A DNA stretch of 64,000 bases, taken from the IMG/VR virus record IMGVR_UViG_3300035701_000010, positions 33,657 through 97,656 of that record; one strand, given 5' to 3'. Position numbers and translations under genes: made by a program. The notes under the pieces are model-generated. The model was not told the DNA's origin, ran no database searches, and saw nothing but the letters and a program-made list of their open reading frames with translations. The stretch comes from a virus. Shown here piece after piece: positions 7,798 through 15,601 of this stretch; within the stretch, counting starts at the first letter, position 1; each line of letters opens with the position of its first letter.

Positions 7798-9647
7798 CCG
7801 CTCACCATTTTCATCAGCTGCTCTTCATTAATCATTTTAATTTTCAAGAACCTTGCTTTGGCGGCTTTTGACGAGATGCTATTTTGATCTGCAATCACTA
7901 GATAGTCTAGATTTCTAGAAACGCTCACAATTTTTCCGCCATTTTGTTCAACCAGTTTAATCAACTCTTCTCTTGGTCTCGAGGCGGCTCCAGTGAATTG
8001 AAAGGTTTTTCCTTTTAAGATGTTAGTCTTCTCTACTTCAAGAAATCTTAATCCTTTACCTTTGAGAAAGGTGTAAAGTTCGTTATAGTCTGGGATGTTG
8101 TCTATGAAAGCGGAAGCAACGCTTGGTCCTATTCCTTTAACGGCAATGAGTTTATTGAACATCTCATTGATTGGCATTGTGAACATTCTGCCGAATCCGT
8201 TGCGAGCTAAGGTGTCTACAATTATTTTAGCATTCTTGATGGCGATTCCAGGAATGCCAAAAGCGGCAAGAAGATTTTCTTCTGTGGTATTCAGAGTCTT
8301 CTTTCTTTCTTCTAAAATTTTATCTGCGGATATTTCTCCCAATCCAACAGCCTTTGCAATTTGTTCCTTAGTTAAATCATAGAAATCTTCAACTACTAGA
8401 ATATTAAGCTTTTCCAACGTTGGCGTTCGAATTCCTTCTGCTCCTAGAGTTCGGATAAAATACTCTACAAATGCGAGGGCTTGTCCTTTACAGGTCAATT
8501 GGGAGTTAGGGCATATTAAATCTACACCATCTTTCTTAAGAGTCTCTTGGCAGGATGGGCAATTGGTTGGTTGGTGAAGGACTTTGGCTTTTTTGACCAC
8601 GCCTGTGATATATGGAATGACATCGCCAGAACGAACAATACTGATCACCGCCCCCCTGTCAATCATTCGCTCTGCAAGCCATTGAGCATTGTGTCCGGTA
8701 GGGTGTTGAATTTCAACTCCTTGGGTTTCAATTGCATCCACATGGACGACAGGAACAACTCTTCCGGTGCGAGTAACATTCCATTCTATTTCTGTGACCT
8801 TTGTAGATATTGGAGCATCTGAAACTTTGAAGGCTACTTTGTTTTCAGGAATTTCAACATTCTCTCGTGGAGCATGGTCGGCCATAATGACCAATCCATC
8901 CATGTCATAAGTCAAATCGCCCTTGGTTTTAATTTTATTGACCCATTTTTCAATCAGCCGATCTGTTTGCGAGATTGTTTCTTTTAAGATTCTAAACCAA
9001 GGAGTGACTTTAAAGCCGAGGAGATTAATTTGGTTGATTCGATCAAATTGAGAGGGGATTTCTTGAGGCCATTCAATGAGTTCATGAAACCAAATAGAGA
9101 TTCGCTCCATGCCTTGAAGATCATCTCTATTCATGATTCCAGCAGCGGCATTTCTTTTTGTTTTATAGCCAACCGGAACAGTTCCGGTGATAATTGCTTC
9201 TCCTCGCATGGCCACTCTTCCAGATTCACGAATGCTCATGATGGGAGTTTTGGTGATGGCTTTGGCTTTCCATAAAAGGTCTTGCCCAATATGTCCATCC
9301 CCTCGGGTACAGAAGGTAGTTAACTTGCCCTTGTTCCATTCAGCGTAGATGGAAATACCATCCAGTTTGAAGGAAGCACAAAGGTCATCTTTTTGGTGGG
9401 CACGGAGCCACTTACCGGCGTCGGCTGGTCCAATTTTATTCAGGCTACCAAGAACATAGGGCAGATGAATTTTGGAGCGTTTTACGGGCGCACCTACTTT
9501 GGCAAGCAGTTGACTGTCTGGCTTCAGTTTCTTAAGCTTGTCTATCAATTGGTCGAACTCTTGGTCTGAAATTTCGGGCTGTTGGTTGTAATACAATTCT
9601 CTGTGATGGGTAATTCTTTCTTCTAGTTTGGCAATACGATCAACCAT
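7794..9647 (-). CDS. ligA: NAD-dependent DNA ligase
   Basis: Seals nicks using NAD+, completing lagging-strand synthesis and repair. The 617 residues follow the usual LigA order: Ia domain with HHRELYY and EISDQEFD (NMN binding), adenylation domain with KLDG (Lys94 is the AMP acceptor), OB fold, a Cys4 zinc finger near residues 367-393 (CPSC...C...C), helix-hairpin-helix repeats (GIPGIAIKNA, VKGIGPSVASAF) and a C-terminal BRCT domain from about 540 (GKTFQFTGAASRPREEL). It is slightly shorter than typical bacterial enzymes of about 670 residues. Nothing suggests inactivation. GGAGG precedes the start. Phages more often carry ATP ligases, so the NAD type is notable. Confidence 0.97.
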   Translation of the reverse strand: MVDRIAKLEERITHHRELYYNQQPEISDQEFDQLIDKLKKLKPDSQLLAKVGAPVKRSKIHLPYVLGSLNKIGPADAGKWLRAHQKDDLCASFKLDGISIYAEWNKGKLTTFCTRGDGHIGQDLLWKAKAITKTPIMSIRESGRVAMRGEAIITGTVPVGYKTKRNAAAGIMNRDDLQGMERISIWFHELIEWPQEIPSQFDRINQINLLGFKVTPWFRILKETISQTDRLIEKWVNKIKTKGDLTYDMDGLVIMADHAPRENVEIPENKVAFKVSDAPISTKVTEIEWNVTRTGRVVPVVHVDAIETQGVEIQHPTGHNAQWLAERMIDRGAVISIVRSGDVIPYITGVVKKAKVLHQPTNCPSCQETLKKDGVDLICPNSQLTCKGQALAFVEYFIRTLGAEGIRTPTLEKLNILVVEDFYDLTKEQIAKAVGLGEISADKILEERKKTLNTTEENLLAAFGIPGIAIKNAKIIVDTLARNGFGRMFTMPINEMFNKLIAVKGIGPSVASAFIDNIPDYNELYTFLKGKGLRFLEVEKTNILKGKTFQFTGAASRPREELIKLVEQNGGKIVSVSRNLDYLVIADQNSISSKAAKARFLKIKMINEEQLMKMVSG

Positions 9648-9666
9648 TTGTTCCCTCCTTGAACGG

Positions 9667-9951
9667 CTATTGTTTTGTCCATCCTCTTGCTTCCATGCAC
9701 CGAGTCATTGCGTTATTGAAGCTTAATGCTTCGGTAATTCCTGCTCCGATTCCGGAACCCATTGCCCCTCCCAACGTGGCAGGGGTCATCGTTGACCCGC
9801 TAAAAGAAGCGGCGTAACTGCGAGCAGTCATTTCGCATCCAAATTTATCACTTTCAAAATCTGCTGTGGTGGCTCCAGATTTGGCGAACATAACTTTTCC
9901 CCCACACCCAAGACACGATAACACAATCAACAGCATCAATATACTTTTCAT
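9667..9951 (-). CDS. small lipoprotein with glycine zipper, 94 aa
   Basis: Signal peptide MKSILMLLIVLSCLGC with a lipobox ending in Cys; after the Cys is a short domain with two Cys and a glycine-zipper stretch (GGAMGSGIGAGI). Predicted to be lipid-anchored after export. Start at 9951 chosen for GGAGGAGC upstream. Could alter the envelope (superinfection exclusion or a spanin-like role), but there is no direct evidence. Confidence 0.8.
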   Translation of the reverse strand: MKSILMLLIVLSCLGCGGKVMFAKSGATTADFESDKFGCEMTARSYAASFSGSTMTPATLGGAMGSGIGAGITEALSFNNAMTRCMEARGWTKQ

Positions 9952-10472
9952 TCTTGCTCCTCCTCCCACTTCTTTAAAAGGTTAAAGGTCTTTTTGAAGA
10001 GTAAATAGGTCACCATCTTGATGCCAGGAATAGAGCTTTCTCTTGGACCGGCCACATTGATAACGAGTGGGGCTTTCACGATCCCATAAATATATTTAAT
10101 GGTTCCTGCAATGTGATACTCCTGCATCTTATGCGTCGGGCTGTAGACGAGAAGACGATGCTTTCTTAACTCTTCAGCCAATTTGCCTGTTAATTTGGTT
10201 CCAGGACCTCCTTTCTGATCAGGATCAATAATGATTGTGAGATCTGAATCTTGAACATTTTGTTTAGTTCTGGGTGACCATTTTTCAGAAGCATGTTCTT
10301 TCAGACCATAAATAGATCCAAGTTTAGGGCTAGGTCCATCTTCAGTCTTAAACCCTTTAGGTGCCGTTCCGCCTGTTTTTAATCCACTTTTCTTGGCTGC
10401 TTTTAAAGCTCCGAAGTCAACCCCTGTTTGGCCGCCGGATATAATTCTTCTAATGTATTTTGTGGTTCCCAT
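9948..10472 (-). CDS. SLOG-fold protein (putative molybdenum-carrier family), 174 aa
   Basis: The N-terminus IISGGQTGVDFGALKAAKKS followed by TGGTAPKGF is the nucleotide-binding signature of the MoCo-carrier/YpsA-like SLOG family (PF12694-type). A second conserved stretch, NVAGPRESSIPG, lies near residue 140. Members bind a nucleotide-derived ligand in a Rossmann-like fold; the ligand here is unknown. Many phages carry such genes. The molybdenum name is historical and I do not infer molybdenum transport. GAGG precedes the start, which lies in the end of the upstream gene. Confidence 0.85.
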   Translation of the reverse strand: MGTTKYIRRIISGGQTGVDFGALKAAKKSGLKTGGTAPKGFKTEDGPSPKLGSIYGLKEHASEKWSPRTKQNVQDSDLTIIIDPDQKGGPGTKLTGKLAEELRKHRLLVYSPTHKMQEYHIAGTIKYIYGIVKAPLVINVAGPRESSIPGIKMVTYLLFKKTFNLLKKWEEEQE

Positions 10473-10732
10473 TCTATCCTCATTGCTTGTGGAAGTAAAT
10501 GAACTGTATCTCCACTCATTGGCTTCACGGCCATTTTAGCTGGAGCAAAAAAATCATTTCTTGGAGAAGAAACTATTATTCCATTAATACGAGTCTTTTG
10601 ACCAATTGTCCAATTGGCTTTGGAAGTGTTAGAAATCCATCCTTCAGATGCAAGAGCGAATTGCACCCATCTCGGTTCGCTTAAAGAACCATCATTAAAT
10701 ATTAAGTGTATCTTAAACTTTGGAAATTTCAT
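10403..10732 (-). CDS. hypothetical protein, 109 aa
   Basis: Start at 10732 (MKFPKFKIHL) behind AGGAG with 9-base spacing. Beta-rich (FKIHLIFNDGSLSEPRWVQF). Overlaps the SLOG gene by 70 bases at its 3' end. No family recognised. Confidence 0.65.
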   Translation of the reverse strand: MKFPKFKIHLIFNDGSLSEPRWVQFALASEGWISNTSKANWTIGQKTRINGIIVSSPRNDFFAPAKMAVKPMSGDTVHLLPQAMRIEWEPQNTLEELYPAAKQGLTSEL

Positions 10733-10733
10733 C

Positions 10734-10976
10734 TTAGAACGCTCCTGAATTTGAAAAAGAATCTCTCTGTTTTTCAAAGAAACGAAACTTCAGATTGAGT
10801 ATTCCATTTTTGGCTTTGAAATAAGCAAGTTCTTGGCTATAGTAGTCTGGGATGTCAGAAACTTTAATGTGCCAATCTGTTTTTGCTCTAAGTTCTTTGA
10901 TCAAGTTTTTAATGGACTTTTTAGCCCCGTGATCAAATAACTCAAGCTGAATTTCAATAGTGATTTCTGGGATCAA
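10734..10976 (-). CDS. hypothetical protein, 80 aa, TTG start
   Basis: AGGAGG lies 9 bases before TTG at 10976, and no ATG or GTG is better placed, so a TTG start is proposed (LIPEITIEIQLELF). A beta-rich N-terminus is followed by a helix and strand pattern. Function unknown. Confidence 0.65.
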   Translation of the reverse strand: MIPEITIEIQLELFDHGAKKSIKNLIKELRAKTDWHIKVSDIPDYYSQELAYFKAKNGILNLKFRFFEKQRDSFSNSGAF

Positions 10977-10995
10977 TTTGACGCACCTCCTTTCT

Positions 10996-11271
10996 CTAGT
11001 CTTTTGTATCGATGGCGTTGAGCAGCATCCATTCCTTATCCATATCAATCACTGTAAGTTGGCCGAAAATTTGTTGGTTAATGAGCCATAAGCATTTTCT
11101 AAAGCGAGCCGCTCCTTTTGAATCTAAGAGTCGTGTTGAAAATTCAGGTTTAATTCTAAAATCCATAGCAGAGTTGGTTCTGTTTTCTTTGAGTATTTCG
11201 ATAAGACGATTGGCCATTGCAATCGTATTCACCGGCAATGCTGTTTCATGGATTGTTTCCTCAATGTTCAT
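10996..11271 (-). CDS. hypothetical protein, 91 aa
   Basis: Starts at 11271 behind AAAGGAGG. Predicted helical throughout, with a hydrophobic C-terminal half (CLWLINQQIFGQLTVI). Start overlaps the upstream stop (ATGA). No family recognised. Confidence 0.75.
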   Translation of the reverse strand: MNIEETIHETALPVNTIAMANRLIEILKENRTNSAMDFRIKPEFSTRLLDSKGAARFRKCLWLINQQIFGQLTVIDMDKEWMLLNAIDTKD

Positions 11272-11690
11272 GTATTCCTCCTTTTCATTCGCTTAGGGGT
11301 TCTTATTATGGGTTGAACCTTTTTGACTGGGAATCTTCTAATCTTAGGAACTCTAGTCACCTCCTTTGCTTTTCGTATTCTCCATTCAAACTTAATCTTT
11401 TTCTTTAAGAAAGAAATGGTTTCTCTGACTTTTTTGTTCCAAACAAATTGAAAAGTTCCCAGTTTAAATTGATGCTTATCCCATTCCTGCCATGAAAGTT
11501 TTTTGTAATCACCTTTTCGGTCAATAAGATATACGAAGAGGTAAGTGGCTAGAGCCACAAGAAAATATTTTTGGTTGATTTCGACAACTGTTCCAAGTCG
11601 GCAATGGTGCCTTTGTTCTGTTTGAGAAATTCTGTAAGAACGTTTTCTTTTTTCTGAACGAAGTGGATCAATAAATCTTTTTCTTGGCAT
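11268..11690 (-). CDS. very basic protein, 140 aa
   Basis: ATG at 11690 (MPRKRFIDPL) has AGAGG upstream. Lys/Arg-rich at both ends (RSEKRKRSYR; RRFPVKKVQPIIRTPKRMKR) around a short hydrophobic centre (YFLVALATYLFVYLI). The charge suggests nucleic-acid binding; the centre could be a strand pair or a membrane-associated helix. No family recognised. Confidence 0.7.
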   Translation of the reverse strand: MPRKRFIDPLRSEKRKRSYRISQTEQRHHCRLGTVVEINQKYFLVALATYLFVYLIDRKGDYKKLSWQEWDKHQFKLGTFQFVWNKKVRETISFLKKKIKFEWRIRKAKEVTRVPKIRRFPVKKVQPIIRTPKRMKRRNT

Positions 11691-11699
11691 CGCCAACCT

Positions 11700-11990
11700 C
11701 TATATATGGGGCAGGTAGAATAGATTACTATTGACACTAGTCATAATTTCCTTAGCCAGGTTACATGTCTGTTCATTTCTTAAATCGTACCAGCCCTTGT
11801 CATATTTGTCTGCCCACAGTTTGATGCAGGAAAGAAAACATTCCATAATTGATTGCTGTAAGGTTGGATGAAGTTTCATAATTTCATCCGCAAATTCTTT
11901 TTCGTGAGTATCTGTTGAGTTAACCAAGTGAGCCAGTGAATCGACTACGTTCATCACCTCTTGATTGATTTCTACTAACTTTTTCTTCAT
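11700..11990 (-). CDS. hypothetical helical protein, 96 aa
   Basis: Starts MKKKLVEINQ behind AAAGGAG with good spacing. All-helical, with three Cys spread through the second half. No function recognised. Confidence 0.75.
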   Translation of the reverse strand: MKKKLVEINQEVMNVVDSLAHLVNSTDTHEKEFADEIMKLHPTLQQSIMECFLSCIKLWADKYDKGWYDLRNEQTCNLAKEIMTSVNSNLFYLPHI

Positions 11991-12120
11991 CTCTGATTCT
12001 CCTTTCCCATTCTAAAATTTCTTCCTTACTTGGTTTTTTATGAGAAACTCCTACGTATCCTCTCGTTTTTCCGCTAACGTGAGATCGATGAGTTTTGAAT
12101 GCGTTGCGCTTCCTTGCCAT
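11920..12120 (-). CDS. basic small protein, 66 aa
   Basis: First gene after the promoter at 12135-12163; GGGAG lies 5 bases before the ATG. N-terminal half very basic (MARKRNAFKTHRSHVSGKTR), C-terminal half charged. It overlaps the next gene by 71 bases in another frame, which is long, so the true end is uncertain although the frame has no earlier stop. Confidence 0.55.
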   Translation of the reverse strand: MARKRNAFKTHRSHVSGKTRGYVGVSHKKPSKEEILEWERRIRDEEKVSRNQSRGDERSRFTGSLG

Positions 12121-12134
12121 GTTTTTCTCCCTAA

Positions 12135-12163
12135 ATTATACCGCAAGAGAACTCAAGATGCAA
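12135..12163 (-). promoter_or_regulatory. sigma70-type promoter
   Basis: Minus strand: TTGCAT (12158-12163), 17-base spacer ending TTGCGG, TATAAT (12135-12140). Best match of the family to the bacterial consensus. The expected start of transcription is only about 8 bases from the next ATG, so the leader is extremely short. Confidence 0.8.
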
Positions 12164-12186
12164 AGGCCAAACATGCCATTTCCCCC

Positions 12187-12435
12187 TTATAGCGGGATTA
12201 ATCCTTTTTTGCAGAGGGTATGACTTAAGAAGGCTCCAGTTGCAAAGACTTGCTTGTTCAATACAATTTCTCCATTTGTTTTGATTACTAAGAAATCTGG
12301 ATCGTCAGGGAAATGAATTTCCAAACCATCCCATTCATCAGTTAGGATGGCAATTTTGCCTGACCGCTTCAAAATTTGCGCTTCGAAATTTCGCTCATTT
12401 ATGCCGGTAATTTTTAGTCCACATTTTCCTTTCAC
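12187..12435 (-). CDS. hypothetical protein, 82 aa, GTG start
   Basis: GTG at 12435 follows AGGAGG with 6-base spacing. Beta-rich (KCGLKITGINERNFEAQILK), with aliphatic repeats. No family recognised. It ends just before the 12.14 kb promoter, with no obvious terminator. Confidence 0.75.
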   Translation of the reverse strand: MKGKCGLKITGINERNFEAQILKRSGKIAILTDEWDGLEIHFPDDPDFLVIKTNGEIVLNKQVFATGAFLSHTLCKKGLIPL

Positions 12436-12446
12436 GACTTACCTCC

Positions 12447-13067
12447 TTATGGCTTTCCAAAACTCATGGTCATAACCATCTCCCCTACTGTTTTCATTAC
12501 GGTATCGTAGTACCGATCGACCTCTTTTGAACCGAAGTAATAGGCGAGGGCGTCTTTGGTGGTTTTGTAATCTCTACACAGCTTGCAAAGAATAGCAGTT
12601 CCTAATTCTATATTGGGTTTTATTTGATAGAGGTGCATTTTGTCAGTAATCCCAAGATCTTTAGCTTCCTTAGATCCAATCCAACTTTCCATAATCTGCA
12701 TCAACCCTATGGCTCCTTTTTTGCTTACGGCCATTTGATTGTAATTTGATTCTACTTCTATAATGGCGAGAATGACTAGGGCGGAAACTCTTTTTCTTTC
12801 TCCAGCTTCTATTACATGATTAGCGATAATGAGAGCGACCATTGGATCTAATCTAGGTTGGCGAGCTAAGATGATTGGAAGGAGTTGTGGAACAGTAAGA
12901 TCTGGAAGATAAACAATTCGGTCTACGTATTCAATTCTTGGATTGTTCATGAGATCTGTAATGATAGAATTTTTGATTTGTTGCTCGTAAATGGAGTAAA
13001 TGATGATTACAATAAGAAGCATGGCTAAGAAAATTGGTCTGACTTGCTCGTACATCGGATGTCTCAT
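12447..13067 (-). CDS. membrane-anchored lytic transglycosylase (SLT), 206 aa
   Basis: Cleaves peptidoglycan glycan strands without hydrolysis; likely the lysis muralytic enzyme or a cell-wall remodelling enzyme. One N-terminal membrane helix (IFLAMLLIVIIIYSIYE) anchors it. The SLT domain starts near residue 85: LAIIEVESNYNQMAVSKKG carries the catalytic Glu of the ES motif, then AIGLMQIM, and AYYFGSKEVDRYY matches the later AYN/Y-type motif. Start at 13067 is set by AGGAGG; a frame to 13103 lacks one. No holin is adjacent. Confidence 0.9.
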   Translation of the reverse strand: MRHPMYEQVRPIFLAMLLIVIIIYSIYEQQIKNSIITDLMNNPRIEYVDRIVYLPDLTVPQLLPIILARQPRLDPMVALIIANHVIEAGERKRVSALVILAIIEVESNYNQMAVSKKGAIGLMQIMESWIGSKEAKDLGITDKMHLYQIKPNIELGTAILCKLCRDYKTTKDALAYYFGSKEVDRYYDTVMKTVGEMVMTMSFGKP

Positions 13068-13095
13068 TGCAATTTCCTCCTTTAATGGTTTATTC

Positions 13096-13323
13096 TTACT
13101 CAATCACAAAAACCATGATGGGTTCTGGATAGTCTAGTTTGGTGTTTTCTATGGCATCTATCTCTACTAATTTTCTACCGTAGAGTTCCTTGTATTCTTC
13201 TTTAAGGATCTTGACTGGTCGGCCTTTGACAAATTCATAGAGTTCTTGCCCCATCGAATCCTCATCACTTAAGAAAACAAGATACCGTCTGCTTTTGAAT
13301 TTTTCCTGTTTGGTCTTCGCCAT
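13096..13323 (-). CDS. hypothetical protein, 75 aa
   Basis: Starts MAKTKQEKFKSRRY behind AAAGGAG. Small alpha/beta protein with a charged centre (KILKEEYKELYGRKL). Lies just upstream of the transglycosylase and may be co-expressed with it. No family recognised. Confidence 0.75.
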   Translation of the reverse strand: MAKTKQEKFKSRRYLVFLSDEDSMGQELYEFVKGRPVKILKEEYKELYGRKLVEIDAIENTKLDYPEPIMVFVIE

Positions 13324-13335
13324 AAGCCATCTCCT

Positions 13336-13590
13336 TTATTTCAATGTTACGCTTTCTAGCAGTTCAACTTCATTGTGATTGGTTGGGCTATTCCATTCTT
13401 CGATTCCAATGTAGCAAATTACTCCTCCAGTAAAGGAAAAATCTGCTGTGTGAACATAGGGTCTGAAGAATGTAATTTCTCCATCCTTAATTTGTTTCAC
13501 CACACTGTCCTGAAAGGCGGGAGATGGTTTTTCAGGGTCCCAAAATCTGATCCTATCTCCCAATTTTAATTCTTTCATTTTAACTTTCAT
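13336..13590 (-). CDS. small beta-barrel-like phage protein, 84 aa
   Basis: Start at 13590 (MKVKMKELKLGDR) chosen for GGAGGG upstream. Opens with ELKLGDRIRFWDPEKPS, the same kind of L-GD-x-F/I motif as the neighbour at 13587 and the gene at 3642; the three may share a small beta fold. Function unknown. Confidence 0.75.
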   Translation of the reverse strand: MKVKMKELKLGDRIRFWDPEKPSPAFQDSVVKQIKDGEITFFRPYVHTADFSFTGGVICYIGIEEWNSPTNHNEVELLESVTLK

Positions 13591-13874
13591 TTGTCCCTCC
13601 ATACTCTGTATTCATGGTCAGCGACCTTTCTGACAATGAAGTGCTTGTTGGGAAACTTCTTGTGGTAGAGGGCAATGGACCCGTAAATCGTGTTTCGCAA
13701 CACATTTTCTTTCTTTTTAGGATTGTTAATGGCAAAGGAATCTCCAACTTTCATTTCTGAAAATGGATATTTTATTCCGTTTCTCATCCTTTGCTCTGGC
13801 ACTTTGATTCCCTTTTCAATGCCGCCCACATACGTTCCATTACTCTCTTCGGTTGTTGCTGGTGTTCTTTTCAT
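13587..13874 (-). CDS. conserved phage small protein, 95 aa
   Basis: N-terminal Thr/Glu-rich segment, then PFSEMKVGDSFAI and a C-terminal HFIVRKVADHEYRVWR. This arrangement is common in small phage proteins of unknown function. AAGGAGG precedes the start at 13874. Confidence 0.75.
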   Translation of the reverse strand: MKRTPATTEESNGTYVGGIEKGIKVPEQRMRNGIKYPFSEMKVGDSFAINNPKKKENVLRNTIYGSIALYHKKFPNKHFIVRKVADHEYRVWRDK

Positions 13875-13884
13875 TTGGTCCTCC

Positions 13885-14409
13885 TTAACGGCTTCCTAAG
13901 CATCTAGACTTAGGATCCTTGAAAGCGGTTAGTCTTAAGGTCTCCAATATTCCCAGTTCACTCGCTCCTCCAATACTTTTCTCTCCTTGCCATAATCCCC
14001 ATTCGTTCAATTTCCAATTTCTGGATTTAGCCACCCTGCGACAATAGATGTTAAACTCCTTGTCTCCTGTAAAATGGAGTATGGAGGCTCCGATAGAGAA
14101 TTTGTTGGTGATCAGAAAATCGAATTGGACATGGTTGTGAATAAGAGATACTTTCTTATCGCCAGCCGAAATAATTTGATCTGCAAAGGCTCTTAGGTTG
14201 TGAAGAAAGACATCAAGAATCTTTGGGATCACTACAAAATCTAGATCATGGACTATTCGCTCTTCTCTCCTGTAAGAACCGCAGGCGATAAGATTGACGG
14301 AATAAGTGGCAAATCTATGTCTTATTTCTTCAACAGCCATTTGCGCTTCATCTAATGTTAACGTTCTTACTTCGTCAATGGGGTCGATTTGTTGATGGAT
14401 TGTTTCCAT
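13885..14409 (-). CDS. DNA polymerase beta-like nucleotidyltransferase, 174 aa
   Basis: Has the polymerase-beta superfamily palm signature: CGSYRREERIVHDLDFVV gives Gly44-Ser45 and Asp55/Asp57, and QFDFLIT supplies the third carboxylate (Asp97). The segment FNIYCRRVAKSRNWKLNEWG matches the PolX thumb, whose family motif is KGYKLNEYGL. The 8-kDa lyase and fingers domains and the PHP domain of bacterial PolX are absent, so this is a palm-thumb minimum. It probably adds nucleotides to DNA ends or gaps. GGAGG precedes the start. Confidence 0.85.
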   Translation of the reverse strand: METIHQQIDPIDEVRTLTLDEAQMAVEEIRHRFATYSVNLIACGSYRREERIVHDLDFVVIPKILDVFLHNLRAFADQIISAGDKKVSLIHNHVQFDFLITNKFSIGASILHFTGDKEFNIYCRRVAKSRNWKLNEWGLWQGEKSIGGASELGILETLRLTAFKDPKSRCLGSR

Positions 14410-14421
14410 TAGTCACCTCCT

Positions 14422-14622
14422 TTATTTTAAATTGTTTGGAGCATCTCTCCTGAATTTAATTCCTGGCTGCGTGTGGGGTGGGGTCAAGCCCACAAAGACA
14501 CTTTCTTCAGAAATTCTAGTCCAGGCTCCATGAGTCCATTCGATCCAATCCTGGCCTTGGATAAGTTCGGTGTCTTCTAATTCCCTAGTCATTTCAAAAA
14601 ACAATGGTCCTTTATTTAACAT
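14422..14622 (-). CDS. hypothetical protein, 66 aa
   Basis: Start at 14622 (MLNKGPLFFEM) follows AAGGAG with 5-base spacing. Acidic centre with two Trp (WIEWTHGAWTR) and Pro near the end. No family recognised. Confidence 0.7.
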   Translation of the reverse strand: MLNKGPLFFEMTRELEDTELIQGQDWIEWTHGAWTRISEESVFVGLTPPHTQPGIKFRRDAPNNLK

Positions 14623-14875
14623 CATTTCTCCTTTCTTCTTCACTTTTACCATCTCTAAGATGAGCGAAAATGAAGATGTCTGATGAACAATTGTAACATA
14701 GGTCTAGATTTTTTGTTTTGGTATCTGTAATTTGTTGAAGACTAAAGGTGACTTCTACCAACTTATCTTTTCCTTTATCTTTCAATAATCCATGGGCGCT
14801 GCGTCTAGTTTTTCCATCAATAAACCCATCCAGCGTAATCTCTTCCCCACATCGATCACAAAAATTCTTTTTCAT
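14612..14875 (-). CDS. zinc-ribbon protein, 87 aa
   Basis: Start at 14875 (MKKNFCDRCGEE) behind AAAGGAG. CDRCG at the N-terminus and CYNC near residue 60 form a zinc site; the middle (TFSLQQITDTKTKNLDLC) is beta-like. This resembles many phage and bacterial zinc-ribbon mini-proteins. Function unknown. Confidence 0.75.
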   Translation of the reverse strand: MKKNFCDRCGEEITLDGFIDGKTRRSAHGLLKDKGKDKLVEVTFSLQQITDTKTKNLDLCYNCSSDIFIFAHLRDGKSEEERRNDVK

Positions 14876-14888
14876 TGTTTTCTCCTTT

Positions 14889-15113
14889 TTAATTGTTGAT
14901 TTGTGAAACGACAGCCACATATTGAGGCAATAGTTTTTCTGCTTCTTTTCTGGTTTTGAAATAACATGATTCGCGGGAATAGGGTCCGCATTTGCACCAA
15001 GTTCCTATATAAAATCCAGCATTAGAATGCAGAACTTTTGGGTTTAGAACTGTTTTACAATCTGGGCAGATACTTTCAGCTCCGGTTAAAATTGTTTCTT
15101 TAGAAACAGCCAT
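14889..15113 (-). CDS. zinc-ribbon protein, 74 aa
   Basis: CPDC near residue 16 and CKCG near residue 40, with a further Cys at 50, form a probable zinc ribbon. AAGGAGG precedes the start at 15113. Followed by a short helical C-terminus. Function unknown. Confidence 0.75.
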   Translation of the reverse strand: MAVSKETILTGAESICPDCKTVLNPKVLHSNAGFYIGTWCKCGPYSRESCYFKTRKEAEKLLPQYVAVVSQINN

Positions 15114-15153
15114 TGTTCCATCCTCCTTGTTGTTGAAATTGATAATGGTTTGT

Positions 15154-15303
15154 TTATTTATTTTTCACTTCGTTATCAATAATTTTTATTAGAAGAATAA
15201 TAGCGCATATCCACCCTAAAAGGGCATTCCAATTTTTAGCATAGGCACTTGCAATGATGTCTGCTATGAATAAAATTGCTAATATGATATATGTTACCAT
15301 CAT
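15154..15303 (-). CDS. small membrane protein, 49 aa
   Basis: Two hydrophobic segments (MMVTYIILAILFIADIIA; ALLGWICAIILLIKII) suggest a two-helix hairpin in the inner membrane. A GTG at 15315 behind AAGGAA is an alternative start. Follows a lipoprotein gene; could be a holin-like or envelope-modifying protein, with no direct evidence. Confidence 0.65.
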   Translation of the reverse strand: MMVTYIILAILFIADIIASAYAKNWNALLGWICAIILLIKIIDNEVKNK

Positions 15304-15325
15304 GTTCTCACCCACATGCTTCCTT

Positions 15326-15592
15326 TTAAAAGTCATATTCTTGTTCAGAACATCCACAGGTATATTGAATGTATTGAACATAGAAACCTTGATCAAAGTA
15401 GAAATAATTTGCGGACCATTGTCTCCTTGGAATGCTATGGTCTACAGTAAAATATTCAATTTCATCAGGATCGCCATTTTCTTTTAACATATTGGCGATT
15501 AGATCATCACAGTCTGTGCATCCTAAAGGACCATTGTCCCCGCCACAGGAGGCCATTAGTAAGAGAAGAATAACAATAAGAAAAGTTTTCAT
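15326..15592 (-). CDS. small lipoprotein, 88 aa
   Basis: Signal peptide MKTFLIVILLLLMASC ends in a lipobox Cys. The mature part is acidic and has four more Cys (CTDC, CGC), which could pair after export. AGGAG precedes the start. Predicted envelope lipoprotein; its role in exclusion or lysis is unknown. Confidence 0.8.
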   Translation of the reverse strand: MKTFLIVILLLLMASCGGDNGPLGCTDCDDLIANMLKENGDPDEIEYFTVDHSIPRRQWSANYFYFDQGFYVQYIQYTCGCSEQEYDF

Positions 15593-15601
15593 TGAACTCT
15601 C

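Noticed and set aside
11549-11737. 62-codon minus-strand frame
   Set aside because: Overlaps the 140-aa basic gene in another frame and has no SD; the 140-aa frame is coupled on both sides.
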